From positions 1-16,045 of the forward strand of contig JAEUJK010000176.1 in the NCBI GenBank assembly GCA_016794735.1: a DNA stretch of 16,045 bases. The letters are read 5' to 3'. The notes below the pieces were generated by a model. It had not been told where the DNA came from, searched no databases, and worked only from the letters and a program-made list of their open reading frames with translations. The stretch is from Gemmatimonadota bacterium (lineage in GTDB: Bacteria > Gemmatimonadota > Gemmatimonadetes > Gemmatimonadales > Gemmatimonadaceae). Of the stretch, positions 7,231-14,428 are shown in pieces. The translations under genes were made by a program, and so were the position numbers. Every line of letters begins with the position of its first letter. The stretch's first letter is position 1.

Positions 7231-7235
7231 GCCGC

Positions 7236-8609
7236 TCACGCGTCTGCGGCGAGGAACGCGAGGAGGCGATCGACATCGCGCGCAATGGAACCAATCCCCA
7301 GCGAGGCCCGGAGCGCACCGACGGGTCGTCCGTCGAGGCAGGCCGCGAGCGCAGGCACGGTGAACCGGTCGCCTAACGCGTCCAGGCATGCGGTGACTCG
7401 CGCCTCGGACAACCCGAATGCCACCTCGGCGCAGCCCGGGTTGCAAAAGCAACCGCCACGGAGGGCAATGCCAGCGTCACGGGCCCGCGCCTCCACGTCC
7501 CAGTAGGGAACAGGCTCACCGGCGGAGGTCAGCACGCTGAAAGCCACCGTTCCGCCGCGATCCACGACTGTCGAGGGGCCATGTACCCGCACGCGCGGCG
7601 CCCCGTTGGCATGGGTGAGGTCGGCGAACCCCGCCAGCAATCGCGCCGTGAGGGTAAGGACGTGACAAGCCCACGCCGGGCGATCCGCCGCGCGCATGGT
7701 GTCCAGCGCCAACGCCACCGCTCCCGCGGCGCCAAACGCCGGAGTGCCGTCCTCGAACCCGTGAGCGCCTGCCGTGAGTTGGTGCCGCTCGTTGGCGACG
7801 GAGACCCAATCGACGGTCCCTCCGGCAAACCAGGGGCGTCGGAGCCGGGCGAGGGCCTCGTGGCGCGCGACGAGGGCACCGACGCCCGCAGGATATCCGG
7901 CGATCTTGTACAACGACAGGCAGATGAAATCGGGGGACACCTGCGACAGGTCCAGCGACCCGGTGGCCAGGACACTCGCGGCATCCAGCAACACGCTCCA
8001 CCCCCGACGTCGCGCGTCGTCGACCAGCGAGAGCGCATGCCTGACGCCGGAGAAGTTGGACTGCGCCGGGAAGGCGAGCAGCGACGGCCCCATCGCGACC
8101 GGTAACCGTCCCACGGGATCATCGAGGCGCAAGCTGGGATCGAGCGGCAGCACGCACACCCGGGCTCCACCGCGGCGTGCCCATTCGCGCAGTCCATTGA
8201 TCGAGTTGTGGTTGTCCGCCGTCAGCGCGAAGGTCGAGGTTTCCCCGAACGGAAAGGCTTCACCAACGAGGCGACAGGCGGCCGAGGCATTCTGCGTGAG
8301 CACCACCGCGTACTCCGCCGGGCTGCCGTTGAGGAATCCGAGGATGGCCTCACGTGCGGCGTCGAGGTCCCGCGAGGCGTCGGTCGAGGGCCCGTGCAGG
8401 GAGTGCGGATTGCCGAGGACAACGCGCGTCAACCGGTCGGCGTCTGCGCGCACCAGCGACTCGGGATACAACGCAGCGCCGGTGTAGTCCAGGTAGGTGA
8501 GTCCGGCCGCCTCGACGCGTGCCAGTTCGCGCGTGCGCCAGGCGAGGAACGGCGCATCGTCGCCGGACGCCACGATGGCCCCATCCGCAGCGGGTGGCGG
8601 CATCAGCAT
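7236..8609 (-). CDS. MOCOS-like class V aminotransferase (cysteine desulfurase family)
   Basis: A 457-residue fold-type I PLP enzyme. Near the N-terminus is YLDYTGAALYPESL (39-52), as in NifS and molybdenum-cofactor sulfurases. ADNHNSING carries the PLP-stacking His (134), LLDAAS carries Asp209, and LSLYKIAGYPAGVGALV holds the Schiff-base Lys235. FEDGTPAF (285-292) and RGGCFCNPGC (384-393) follow; the latter supplies candidate persulfide cysteines 387, 389 and 393. The SLYKIAGYP and GCFCNPGC motifs point to the MOCOS N-terminal branch rather than IscS/SufS, and there is no C-terminal MOSC domain. The expected reaction is removal of sulfur from L-cysteine to give enzyme persulfide and alanine. 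Its start overlaps the YeeE-rhodanese stop by 7 nt; ATG 8603 is an alternative giving TGATG coupling. The sulfur acceptor is unknown. Confidence 0.88.
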   Translation of the reverse strand: MLMPPPAADGAIVASGDDAPFLAWRTRELARVEAAGLTYLDYTGAALYPESLVRADADRLTRVVLGNPHSLHGPSTDASRDLDAAREAILGFLNGSPAEYAVVLTQNASAACRLVGEAFPFGETSTFALTADNHNSINGLREWARRGGARVCVLPLDPSLRLDDPVGRLPVAMGPSLLAFPAQSNFSGVRHALSLVDDARRRGWSVLLDAASVLATGSLDLSQVSPDFICLSLYKIAGYPAGVGALVARHEALARLRRPWFAGGTVDWVSVANERHQLTAGAHGFEDGTPAFGAAGAVALALDTMRAADRPAWACHVLTLTARLLAGFADLTHANGAPRVRVHGPSTVVDRGGTVAFSVLTSAGEPVPYWDVEARARDAGIALRGGCFCNPGCAEVAFGLSEARVTACLDALGDRFTVPALAACLDGRPVGALRASLGIGSIARDVDRLLAFLAADA

Positions 8610-9745
8610 GTGCGACGCCGGCGACGGCCGCGAGGTTCGCTGGGGTCGCGGAAGGCGTCCGCGATGCCGGCAGCCAGTGGTCGTCCCCCGAACCAGAGGG
8701 ACAATTCCCGCACCGGCCGAAATCGAGCGGCGGCAGCCGTGTCGGTTGCCGGGGGCGCAACGGGAGAGAGCACCTCATCCTCCCACCCGGCCATCCCATC
8801 ATGCAGCACACGCGCGTTGGTCACTCCTCGCATCTGCAGCAGCACCCACCCCTGCGCTGCGTGTGCGCCCCCGTCGCTGTACAACACGACAAGTTCGTCC
8901 GGAGAGAACTCAAGCTTCGTCAGCTCCTGCAGGGAGTGCGGCGACGCACCCGGGATGATGTAGGTGCTGTCGTCCAGGCCATCCCGGAGATCGATGATCC
9001 GCAACCCCTGCTTGCCGTCGTGGATCCAGCGGGCGAGCGCAATCGGCTCGACGTGATCCTCCTCGCGCTCGATGGCTGCCGCGAGACCGGTGAGGGATGA
9101 CGTCCCCCCACGCGGGCCCGCACCGGCGACGGCGAGCGCCATGGCGAGGGTGAGCCCCGCGATCTCAAGGCGCCGCGGTTGCCACCACGCGCCGCCATCC
9201 CGTGAGCCGCTGGCGCGTCGCGCAAGCATGGCCCCAACGGTGGCCAGCGCCACGATGATCGTGGCAACGCCCCAGGCAGGCAAACCCAGGTCCGCCGTCA
9301 GGCGTCGGCCCTCGTCAGGCGCAGGAAGGATCGCCCCGGCAAACGCGGGCCACACCAGGGGGGTCGCAATGGTCCCGACGAATACACCGGCGACGGCGGA
9401 GAGCCCGTCCCTGCGACCGCTCGCGGCGGCGACGCAGGCCGTGCCGGGGCAGAGTGCGGCGATGCCGAACCCGCCACCAAAGACGATCGCGCCGAGTGCC
9501 TGCGCGACGAGGTCGGTCGGCGGCATGGCGAGCGTGCGCCAGCTCATCCAACCGAGCGCGTCCGCCCACAACACACCAAGCATCGCCGTGCAGATGGCGC
9601 CGAACATCACGAGGACCACCGTGTAGTCGGTTCCGTTGAGCTGGCCACGGATCACCCGCGAGTCGCCGAGCCCTGCGCGTTGCAGGATGGCACCAAATGC
9701 CACGCCGGTCCCGAGGGCGATGGCCGTCTCCCTGGCCTCAAGCAT
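8603..9745 (-). CDS. YeeE/YedE half-transporter fused to a Cys-less rhodanese domain
   Basis: A 380-residue fusion. Residues 1-211 have about six hydrophobic segments and the YeeE/YedE (TsuA-type) motifs LQRAGLGDSRVIRGQL (21-36) and FGGGFGIAALCPGTACVAAASG (89-110), with Cys99 and Cys104 as likely sulfur-relay residues. Residues about 225-330 are rhodanese-like: RIIDLRDGLDDSTYIIPGA, ELVVLYSDGGAHAAQGW and VLHDGMAGW. The position of the catalytic Cys is Ser290, so classical sulfurtransfer is not expected from this domain. The tail is Arg-rich and ends in Cys380. ATG 9745 has an AGGGGG site (9752-9757) and lies within the last codons of the first half-transporter gene (8-nt overlap). Likely role: the second half of a membrane channel for thiosulfate or another sulfur species, with a docking or sensing domain. 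Confidence 0.87.
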   Translation of the reverse strand: MLEARETAIALGTGVAFGAILQRAGLGDSRVIRGQLNGTDYTVVLVMFGAICTAMLGVLWADALGWMSWRTLAMPPTDLVAQALGAIVFGGGFGIAALCPGTACVAAASGRRDGLSAVAGVFVGTIATPLVWPAFAGAILPAPDEGRRLTADLGLPAWGVATIIVALATVGAMLARRASGSRDGGAWWQPRRLEIAGLTLAMALAVAGAGPRGGTSSLTGLAAAIEREEDHVEPIALARWIHDGKQGLRIIDLRDGLDDSTYIIPGASPHSLQELTKLEFSPDELVVLYSDGGAHAAQGWVLLQMRGVTNARVLHDGMAGWEDEVLSPVAPPATDTAAAARFRPVRELSLWFGGRPLAAGIADAFRDPSEPRGRRRRRTC

Positions 9746-10247
9746 GCCGCGCCCCCTGGCGAGCGAGCCGCGTCACGAGGATCGCGGCCCCGAAGGCGAT
9801 CGGGATGAAGATCCACGCCCCCGTGGCGAGCAACGCACCCCCGGTGAGTGCCAGCCCTGATGTGCATCCCCAGGCGAGCCGCGCCCCCAATCCCATCAGT
9901 GTACCGCCCGCAAAGGTCCGCAGCTGACGCTCCGGTGCCGCTCGCACCGCCTCGCTCACGGGGCGCGACCCGGCCACGCGAGCCGCGATCGCCCCACCGA
10001 TGAACACCCCCAGCACCTCGAACACCAGCCAGTCATCCCACGGGTCGACGTCTCCCGGGAGCCGCTCCACAAGCGCGGGCGGCGCGGTGTCACCCGTCCC
10101 CACCCCTGCCGCGGCCAGGAGCCGGCCACCGGTGACCGCGAAGGCCCCCGAGGCGCCAATGCCGCGGCCGGCCAGCGCGAACGACGCCAGCATCACCATG
10201 CCTAACGTGACGCCATACCAGAGGGGGTTGGTGCGCCCGGCGTTCAT
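9738..10247 (-). CDS. YeeE/YedE half-transporter, GCTSG half
   Basis: The reading frame extends upstream to 10811, but the real gene begins at ATG 10247. That start overlaps the stop of the rhodanese gene by 4 nt (ATGA) and has a GGAGAA site about 10 nt upstream. The 169-residue product has hydrophobic segments near 11-28, 32-50, 73-92, 112-140 and 143-162. It carries the YeeE/YedE motif GLGARLAWGCTSGLALTGGA (119-138) with Cys128. In single-chain TsuA proteins, cysteine motifs in both halves guide thiosulfate. Here the GCTSG half and the CPGT half are separate adjacent genes, as in many two-gene YeeE/YedE loci. A 30-residue loop near 51-71 (PPALVERLPGDVDPWDD) is probably extramembrane. Function: uptake of thiosulfate or a related sulfur compound with its partner. 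Confidence 0.88.
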   Translation of the reverse strand: MNAGRTNPLWYGVTLGMVMLASFALAGRGIGASGAFAVTGGRLLAAAGVGTGDTAPPALVERLPGDVDPWDDWLVFEVLGVFIGGAIAARVAGSRPVSEAVRAAPERQLRTFAGGTLMGLGARLAWGCTSGLALTGGALLATGAWIFIPIAFGAAILVTRLARQGARHA

Positions 10248-11134
10248 GGACGGGCGTTCTCCAGCGGGAGCTTGCGCGCTTCCCAATCCGCCATCGATCC
10301 GTCGTAGAGCCGGATGGCGAAGCCGGCCAGCCGGGCCGCAAGCAACACCGCGGTCGCCTGCTGGCCGATATGGCAATACGCGACCACGGTGTCGCCGGGC
10401 TGCACGCCCAACGTCGCGAAGCGTGCGCGCAATTCCGCGGGCGAGAGGAAGTGCAGCGAGTCGTCGGTGACGGTATTGAACGGGAAGTTGCGCGCACCCG
10501 CGATGTGCCCCGCCGTCATCACGTGATCGCGCTCCTTCATGCCGGGCCCCTCGAAGAACACCGGCTCTCGCGCATCGATCAGCCGGAACGACGGTCCCTG
10601 CTTCTGGCTGGTGACCCACGCGTTGTCCACCACGATCGAGCGATCCTGCTTGAGGGTGAGTCGCCCGGGCTTTGCCGCGGGCGGAGCGTCCCTGGTCACC
10701 TCGAGGCCAGCGCGCTTCCACGCGCCACTGCCGCCGCTCAACATGCGGGTGCGTCCGCCGAGCCCGGCCACCTGCAACGTCCACACAGCGCGCGTGGCAG
10801 GCGACACCCAATCCGCGCCGACAATCACCACCACCCGACTGTCGTCGGAGATGCCGAGCTTCTCCAGCCGCGTGCGAAGGTCCTGCTCGTCAGGCAGCTC
10901 GAGCGGCAAGGCGTCGGGCCGGCGCGGCGCTGAGAGGTCGGCGAGGGTTACCAGCCGCGCGCCCGGGACATGCCCGGCATTGTATTCCTCGAGGGGACCC
11001 ACCTGCAGCAACACCAGCTTGGGGTCGCGCAATTCGCGGGCAAGCTGTGGCGCAGAGACCAGCAGGTCCTGTGCGCCGGACGTGGCAGAAACCGCAGCGG
11101 AGAGGACCACGGCGTGAAACACGCGAGAGATCAT
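10244..11134 (-). CDS. Exported tandem-rhodanese sulfurtransferase
   Basis: A 296-residue protein whose N-terminus (MISRVFHAVVLSAAVSATSGAQ) is a Sec-type signal with cleavage near residue 21, so it likely acts in the periplasm. ATG 11134 has GGAG (11142-11145) at 7 nt. Two rhodanese domains follow. The first (about 24-148) has YNAGHVPGA and GGSGAW, but its active-site loop VVIVGADWVSPATR lacks Cys. The second (about 165-292) has FRLIDAREPVFF, AGHIAGARNFPFN and the catalytic loop AYCHIGQQAT with Cys254. This is the usual inactive/active arrangement of thiosulfate and 3-mercaptopyruvate sulfurtransferases. The loop CHIGQQA differs from the CRKGVTA and CGSGVTA of those two enzymes, so the donor is uncertain. 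It is the first gene of the sulfur operon. Confidence 0.92.
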   Translation of the reverse strand: MISRVFHAVVLSAAVSATSGAQDLLVSAPQLARELRDPKLVLLQVGPLEEYNAGHVPGARLVTLADLSAPRRPDALPLELPDEQDLRTRLEKLGISDDSRVVVIVGADWVSPATRAVWTLQVAGLGGRTRMLSGGSGAWKRAGLEVTRDAPPAAKPGRLTLKQDRSIVVDNAWVTSQKQGPSFRLIDAREPVFFEGPGMKERDHVMTAGHIAGARNFPFNTVTDDSLHFLSPAELRARFATLGVQPGDTVVAYCHIGQQATAVLLAARLAGFAIRLYDGSMADWEARKLPLENARP

Positions 11135-11184
11135 CGACGAACTCCAGGTTCGGGTGAGTGCCCCCCTATCCTGGGCTCATCGAG

Positions 11185-11211
11185 GCGCACGTGGGTGGAG
11201 CCACCGTGCGC
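11185..11211. promoter_or_regulatory. Strong hairpin upstream of the sulfur operon
   Basis: A perfect 7-bp inverted repeat (GCGCACG / CGTGCGC, arms 11185-11191 and 11205-11211) encloses a second one, GTGG / CCAC, on the other side of a 3-nt bulge. It ends 50 bp upstream of the rhodanese ATG 11134 and lies 53-80 bp past the end of the OmpR-type regulator. It could be an operator or leader structure for the sulfur operon, or a second terminator for the gene before it. Confidence 0.45.
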
Positions 11212-11233
11212 GAGTTGTGCAGGATTCGTGGCA

Positions 11234-11251
11234 GCCGGATCACGGTCCGGC
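11234..11251 (-). terminator. Terminator-like hairpin after the OmpR-type regulator
   Basis: GCCGGA / TCCGGC form a perfect 6-bp stem with a 6-nt loop. It starts 13 nt after the stop codon of the response regulator. There is no T-tract, as with other candidate terminators here. Its position at the end of the two-component operon supports a role in termination or 3'-end protection. Confidence 0.5.
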
Positions 11252-11264
11252 CCGGCAACGTCTG

Positions 11265-11957
11265 TCAGCGCTCGAAGCGGTACCCGTGCTTGAACACGGT
11301 GAGTACGTGACGCGGCTCCCCGGCATCGGCTTCGAGCTTGCGGCGTAACTCCGCGATGTGTGAGTCCACCGTGCGCGACAGGACCAGCGGTCCGTACCCC
11401 CACACTTCGCGCAAGAGCTCCAGGCGCGTGGCGACCCGCCCTTCGCGACGCACGAGGGAGAGCAACAGGTCGAATGCCTTCGGCGACACGTTGATCGTGG
11501 TCCCGGCCCGTCGAATCGTGCGAGCGGCGACGTCCACCGTCACGTCACCGAACTGGATCAGGTCGGAGGTCGGAGGCGCCCCGACGACGGACCGCCGACG
11601 CAACAACGCGTGCACACGCTCGAGCAACTCCACGAGGGAAAACGGCTTCGTCACGTACTGGTCGGAATCCAACCGGAACGCGCGCACCTTGTCCTGTTCC
11701 TCGCCGCGCGCGCTGAGGATGATGATTGGTAGTTCAGGGTGTGTTCCCCGCACGCTGCGAAGCACCTCGAAGCCGTTGAGGCCCGGAAGCATCAAGTCGA
11801 GGATCATCAGGTCGGGCGTCCACGCCGCCACCTGCGAGACGGCGTCCCGGCCATCACCGGCGGTGCGCACGTCGAACCCTTCGTGCCGCAGGTTATGCGC
11901 AAGCAGGTTCGCCAGGTCTGCCTCGTCCTCGACCACCAGGATGCGCCGTTCTGTCAT
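11265..11957 (-). CDS. OmpR/PhoB-family response regulator
   Basis: The frame opens at 12014, but ATG 11957 is chosen because it forms an ATGA overlap with the sensor kinase stop and begins with a proper receiver strand (MTERRILVVEDE). The 230-residue protein has a receiver domain (1-118) with acidic DE at 11-12, phospho-acceptor Asp54 in LMILDLMLPG, and Lys104 in YVTKPF. The pre-alpha-5 loop reads DSDQY instead of the common GADDY. Residues about 132-230 form a winged-helix Trans_reg_C domain, with SPKAFDLLLSLVRREGRVATRLELLREVWGY, RTVDSHIAELRRKLE and the closing VFKHGYRFER. It would bind direct repeats in promoters once phosphorylated by the upstream kinase. Targets unknown; it may act on the sulfur operon starting 130 bp downstream. 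Confidence 0.95.
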   Translation of the reverse strand: MTERRILVVEDEADLANLLAHNLRHEGFDVRTAGDGRDAVSQVAAWTPDLMILDLMLPGLNGFEVLRSVRGTHPELPIIILSARGEEQDKVRAFRLDSDQYVTKPFSLVELLERVHALLRRRSVVGAPPTSDLIQFGDVTVDVAARTIRRAGTTINVSPKAFDLLLSLVRREGRVATRLELLREVWGYGPLVLSRTVDSHIAELRRKLEADAGEPRHVLTVFKHGYRFER

Positions 11958-13681
11958 GACGGCATGCCGCGCTCCCGGCGGGGGTGGTCCGGCGGAAAGG
12001 TCACCACGAAGCACGACCCGCCCCCGGGGGCGTTTTCGACCTGCGCCGTGCCGCCGTGCGCCAACGCAATGTCTTTCACGATGGCCAGCCCGATCCCGCT
12101 ACCGCCTGCGGCGCGCTCACGCGCCTGGGCGCCGCGTTCGTACGCCTTCCAGATGCGCTCACGTTCATCCGGCGCGATCCCCGGGCCGGCGTCGATCACG
12201 GAGATCCTCACGGCCCCTCCCATGTCGTCGACGTGCACACGGACCGGCGCATCGTTCGCTCCGTACTTCACCGCATTGTCGAGGAGGTTGAGCAGGACCT
12301 GTCGCAACGCGTCGCGCTCGAGCCTCAGCGACGGCACGGCGTCACCGCTCACCTCAATGCGGATGCCACGGGGCGACGCGAGCGGGGCAAACTCCGCCGC
12401 CACCTGTTGCGCTTCCGCCACCGGATCGACGACCACGCGCGTGGCCTCATCGTTCCGGCTCCCCCTGGCAAAGCGCAACACCCCTTCCACCAGGTGCTGC
12501 AACCGCAGCACTTCCCTGTCGGCAAGGGCGAGGGCCGATGCACGCATCTCTTCTGAACCGGCGCGGCCGAGTCGGAGCGTATCGAGTACGAGTCGCACCT
12601 GGGCGAGCGGTGTCCGCAATTCGTGCGACACGTTGGCCACAAACGCCGTCCGCTCGAGCGCGAAACGTGCCTCGCGTCGCAGCTGCACCGCCCCGAGCAG
12701 CGTCAACCCGACCGCCACCACCAGCAGGATGAGCAGCACGGGAAGGTACGACGTCGGCGTCCCGCCAATGAGCAGCGTCCCCGCCAATTCGGGTCGCACG
12801 CGCACGGCCACCTGCACCGAGTCGAACTCTGCCGGAAGGTAGGTGCGAGCGGGAAAGCCGTATTCCAGCGGCTCGCGCGATCGGAAGATGGACCGCCCGG
12901 CGCGGTCGAACAACTCGAGATCGATGATGTCCTCGTTGCGTCGGTCGCGCACGAGGGCCGGTGGCAGCAGGTCCGACGCGTTGAATACCCGGCGGAACAG
13001 CGAATCGAGCGTCGCCGGTCGGTAGGCAGCGACATACACAATCGTGTCGCCCCAGTGGGTCGGCATGAGTCGCGTGGCGTACGCCCGCGGACCGCGATGA
13101 TGCGCCTCGATCGCCACGTTGTACCCGCCCACGGGACGCAGCCGGGCGCGCACCAACTCGGTGAAGCGTGCATTGGTCCACTCCGGTGCCCCGCGATTCG
13201 TCGACGTCACCAGGTGGCGCTGCTGCACGTCGCTCACCCACTGCTGCTGGTCACTCGACCACTGGCGCGCCCCGCTCAGGCTGTCGGCCACACTCACGGT
13301 GTCCGTGCCAAGCGTGAAGCCGTAATAGAGCTCGGGCATGTGCCTGATCGTGTCGAGCGGGCATTCGCAGCGTGGCTTGAACCGGAGGAACCGCCACATG
13401 TCGCGGGCGTCCGGGATGATGTTGGCCTCGTGGTGTCCCTCCCCATGGTTCACCGGACCGAGCGACACGTCGACGATCTCGCGGATGGCGACGGTCGCGT
13501 GCTGGCGAAAACTCCACGCCGCAAAGGACGCGTAGTCAGCCAGCGCCCGCTCCGCGACGCGTTCGCCCGCCGTCATCGCACGCCACGAGGAGACCACCAT
13601 CAGCGCGATGGAGGTAGCGCCTCCCACCAGGAGAAGCTGCAGCCAGAGGCTCGACGTCCGGGACCAGGGACGGGTTTGCAT
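11954..13681 (-). CDS. Membrane sensor histidine kinase
   Basis: ATG 13681 is chosen over the open frame to 13753 because the first 24 codons add Pro/Ser-rich sequence before a proper membrane-protein start (MQTRPWSRTSSLWLQLLL); no strong ribosome-binding site is visible. The product has 575 residues. TM1 lies near 12-32 and TM2 near 312-334, enclosing a large extracytoplasmic sensor domain of about 280 residues. That domain has His79, His83-His84 and a Cys105-x-Cys107 pair. The cytoplasmic part has the HisKA motif VSHELRTPL (His353), the N-box LLDNAVKYG (near 467-475), DAGPGIA (497-503) and GSGIGLAIV (527-535), so all catalytic elements are present. No separate HAMP domain is evident; TM2 leads almost directly into the dimerisation helix. 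The stop overlaps the regulator start. The signal is unknown. Confidence 0.94.
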   Translation of the reverse strand: MQTRPWSRTSSLWLQLLLVGGATSIALMVVSSWRAMTAGERVAERALADYASFAAWSFRQHATVAIREIVDVSLGPVNHGEGHHEANIIPDARDMWRFLRFKPRCECPLDTIRHMPELYYGFTLGTDTVSVADSLSGARQWSSDQQQWVSDVQQRHLVTSTNRGAPEWTNARFTELVRARLRPVGGYNVAIEAHHRGPRAYATRLMPTHWGDTIVYVAAYRPATLDSLFRRVFNASDLLPPALVRDRRNEDIIDLELFDRAGRSIFRSREPLEYGFPARTYLPAEFDSVQVAVRVRPELAGTLLIGGTPTSYLPVLLILLVVAVGLTLLGAVQLRREARFALERTAFVANVSHELRTPLAQVRLVLDTLRLGRAGSEEMRASALALADREVLRLQHLVEGVLRFARGSRNDEATRVVVDPVAEAQQVAAEFAPLASPRGIRIEVSGDAVPSLRLERDALRQVLLNLLDNAVKYGANDAPVRVHVDDMGGAVRISVIDAGPGIAPDERERIWKAYERGAQARERAAGGSGIGLAIVKDIALAHGGTAQVENAPGGGSCFVVTFPPDHPRRERGMPS

Positions 13682-13744
13682 GGAGGAAACATTCCCTGCA
13701 CCAGCTCCCGGCGGCAGCCTCGAGTTGTGTGGAAGGTGTGAAGA

Positions 13745-13764
13745 GGGCGGCACCGCCCGGGCGG
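13745..13764. promoter_or_regulatory. Overlapping palindromes upstream of the kinase gene
   Basis: GGGCGG-CA-CCGCCC is followed directly by GGGCGG, so the middle CCGCCC can pair with either flank. The right-hand pair is a perfect 12-bp palindrome (13753-13764). It lies 64-83 bp upstream of kinase ATG 13681 in the 216-bp gap shared with the divergent small gene. A candidate operator; GC-rich chance symmetry is possible. Confidence 0.3.
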
Positions 13765-13897
13765 CCCCACAGGCCGGTCGAGACGACTTGTCCCGCGCCC
13801 GCAGCGTCGGCGATCGGTCGCATGCCTTCCGTCAATCCTGTGCAAGCGATCCACCACGACACGCGCCATCGTCGGGTCGCCCCCTCCCCATTGATTC

Positions 13898-14290
13898 ATG
13901 ACGCCGCGGACGACGCGACCCACACTCGGCCGGGCCCGCCAACAACTGATCTCCGCAGGGCGTGTCATCGAACAGGGGATGAAGCTCGATTCTCCGGCCC
14001 GGGTACTCGTCGGACTGCGCGCCTGGCTGCAAGCGGCCAAGGTCATCCTCTCGCGCGACCTCCAGCGCGGCGCGATGGGCGCCCGCCGCGCCGTCGCCAT
14101 CGTGGCGCAACACGCGGACGAACTGGCTCGCGTCACCGACCTGGGGATGAAGGCCGATGCAGTCGACCTCTCGACCTTGCGACATGTCCTCGTCGATGCC
14201 CGACGAGAGGCCGATACCCTCCTCGCATCGATTACCACACCGGTCGTGCGCAATCCCTCGGAGCCCACCAGGCCGGACGCAACATCGTGA
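13898..14290 (+). CDS. Hypothetical small helical protein
   Basis: A 130-residue open frame that I do not recognise. It has strong third-position G/C, and the residues expected from it (Ala, Leu, Val, Arg, Asp) make amphipathic helices from about 15 to 112, such as ARVLVGLRAWLQAAKVILSRDL and ADELARVTDLGMKADAVDLSTLRHVLVDARREADTLL. It has no signal peptide, membrane helix or catalytic-looking motif, and ends in a polar Pro/Thr/Ser tail. No good ribosome-binding site precedes ATG 13898; ATG 13979 has GGGG directly before it and is an alternative. It is divergent from the sensor kinase and convergent with the EreA/ChaN-like gene. The opposite strand has overlapping frames, but their translation is Arg/Gly/Asp-rich without structure. 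Coding status is likely, function unknown. Confidence 0.55.
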   Translation: MTPRTTRPTLGRARQQLISAGRVIEQGMKLDSPARVLVGLRAWLQAAKVILSRDLQRGAMGARRAVAIVAQHADELARVTDLGMKADAVDLSTLRHVLVDARREADTLLASITTPVVRNPSEPTRPDATS

Positions 14291-14428
14291 GGCGCTGAGG
14301 GCATCGATCCGCGCCTCGACGCTCGGCCATCTGCGCGAGATGCCCAAGGATTCGCGGCGAGAAGCGGAAGCCGCCAACGGCTACCGACGCGAACCCTGCA
14401 CGATTCGCGCACGGCGACCCGCCGGACC

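Noticed and set aside
10248..10811. N-terminal extension of the first YeeE/YedE gene up to 10811
   Set aside because: The extension is a shadow of the rhodanese gene in another frame. ATG 10247 gives an ATGA overlap and a proper membrane-protein start.
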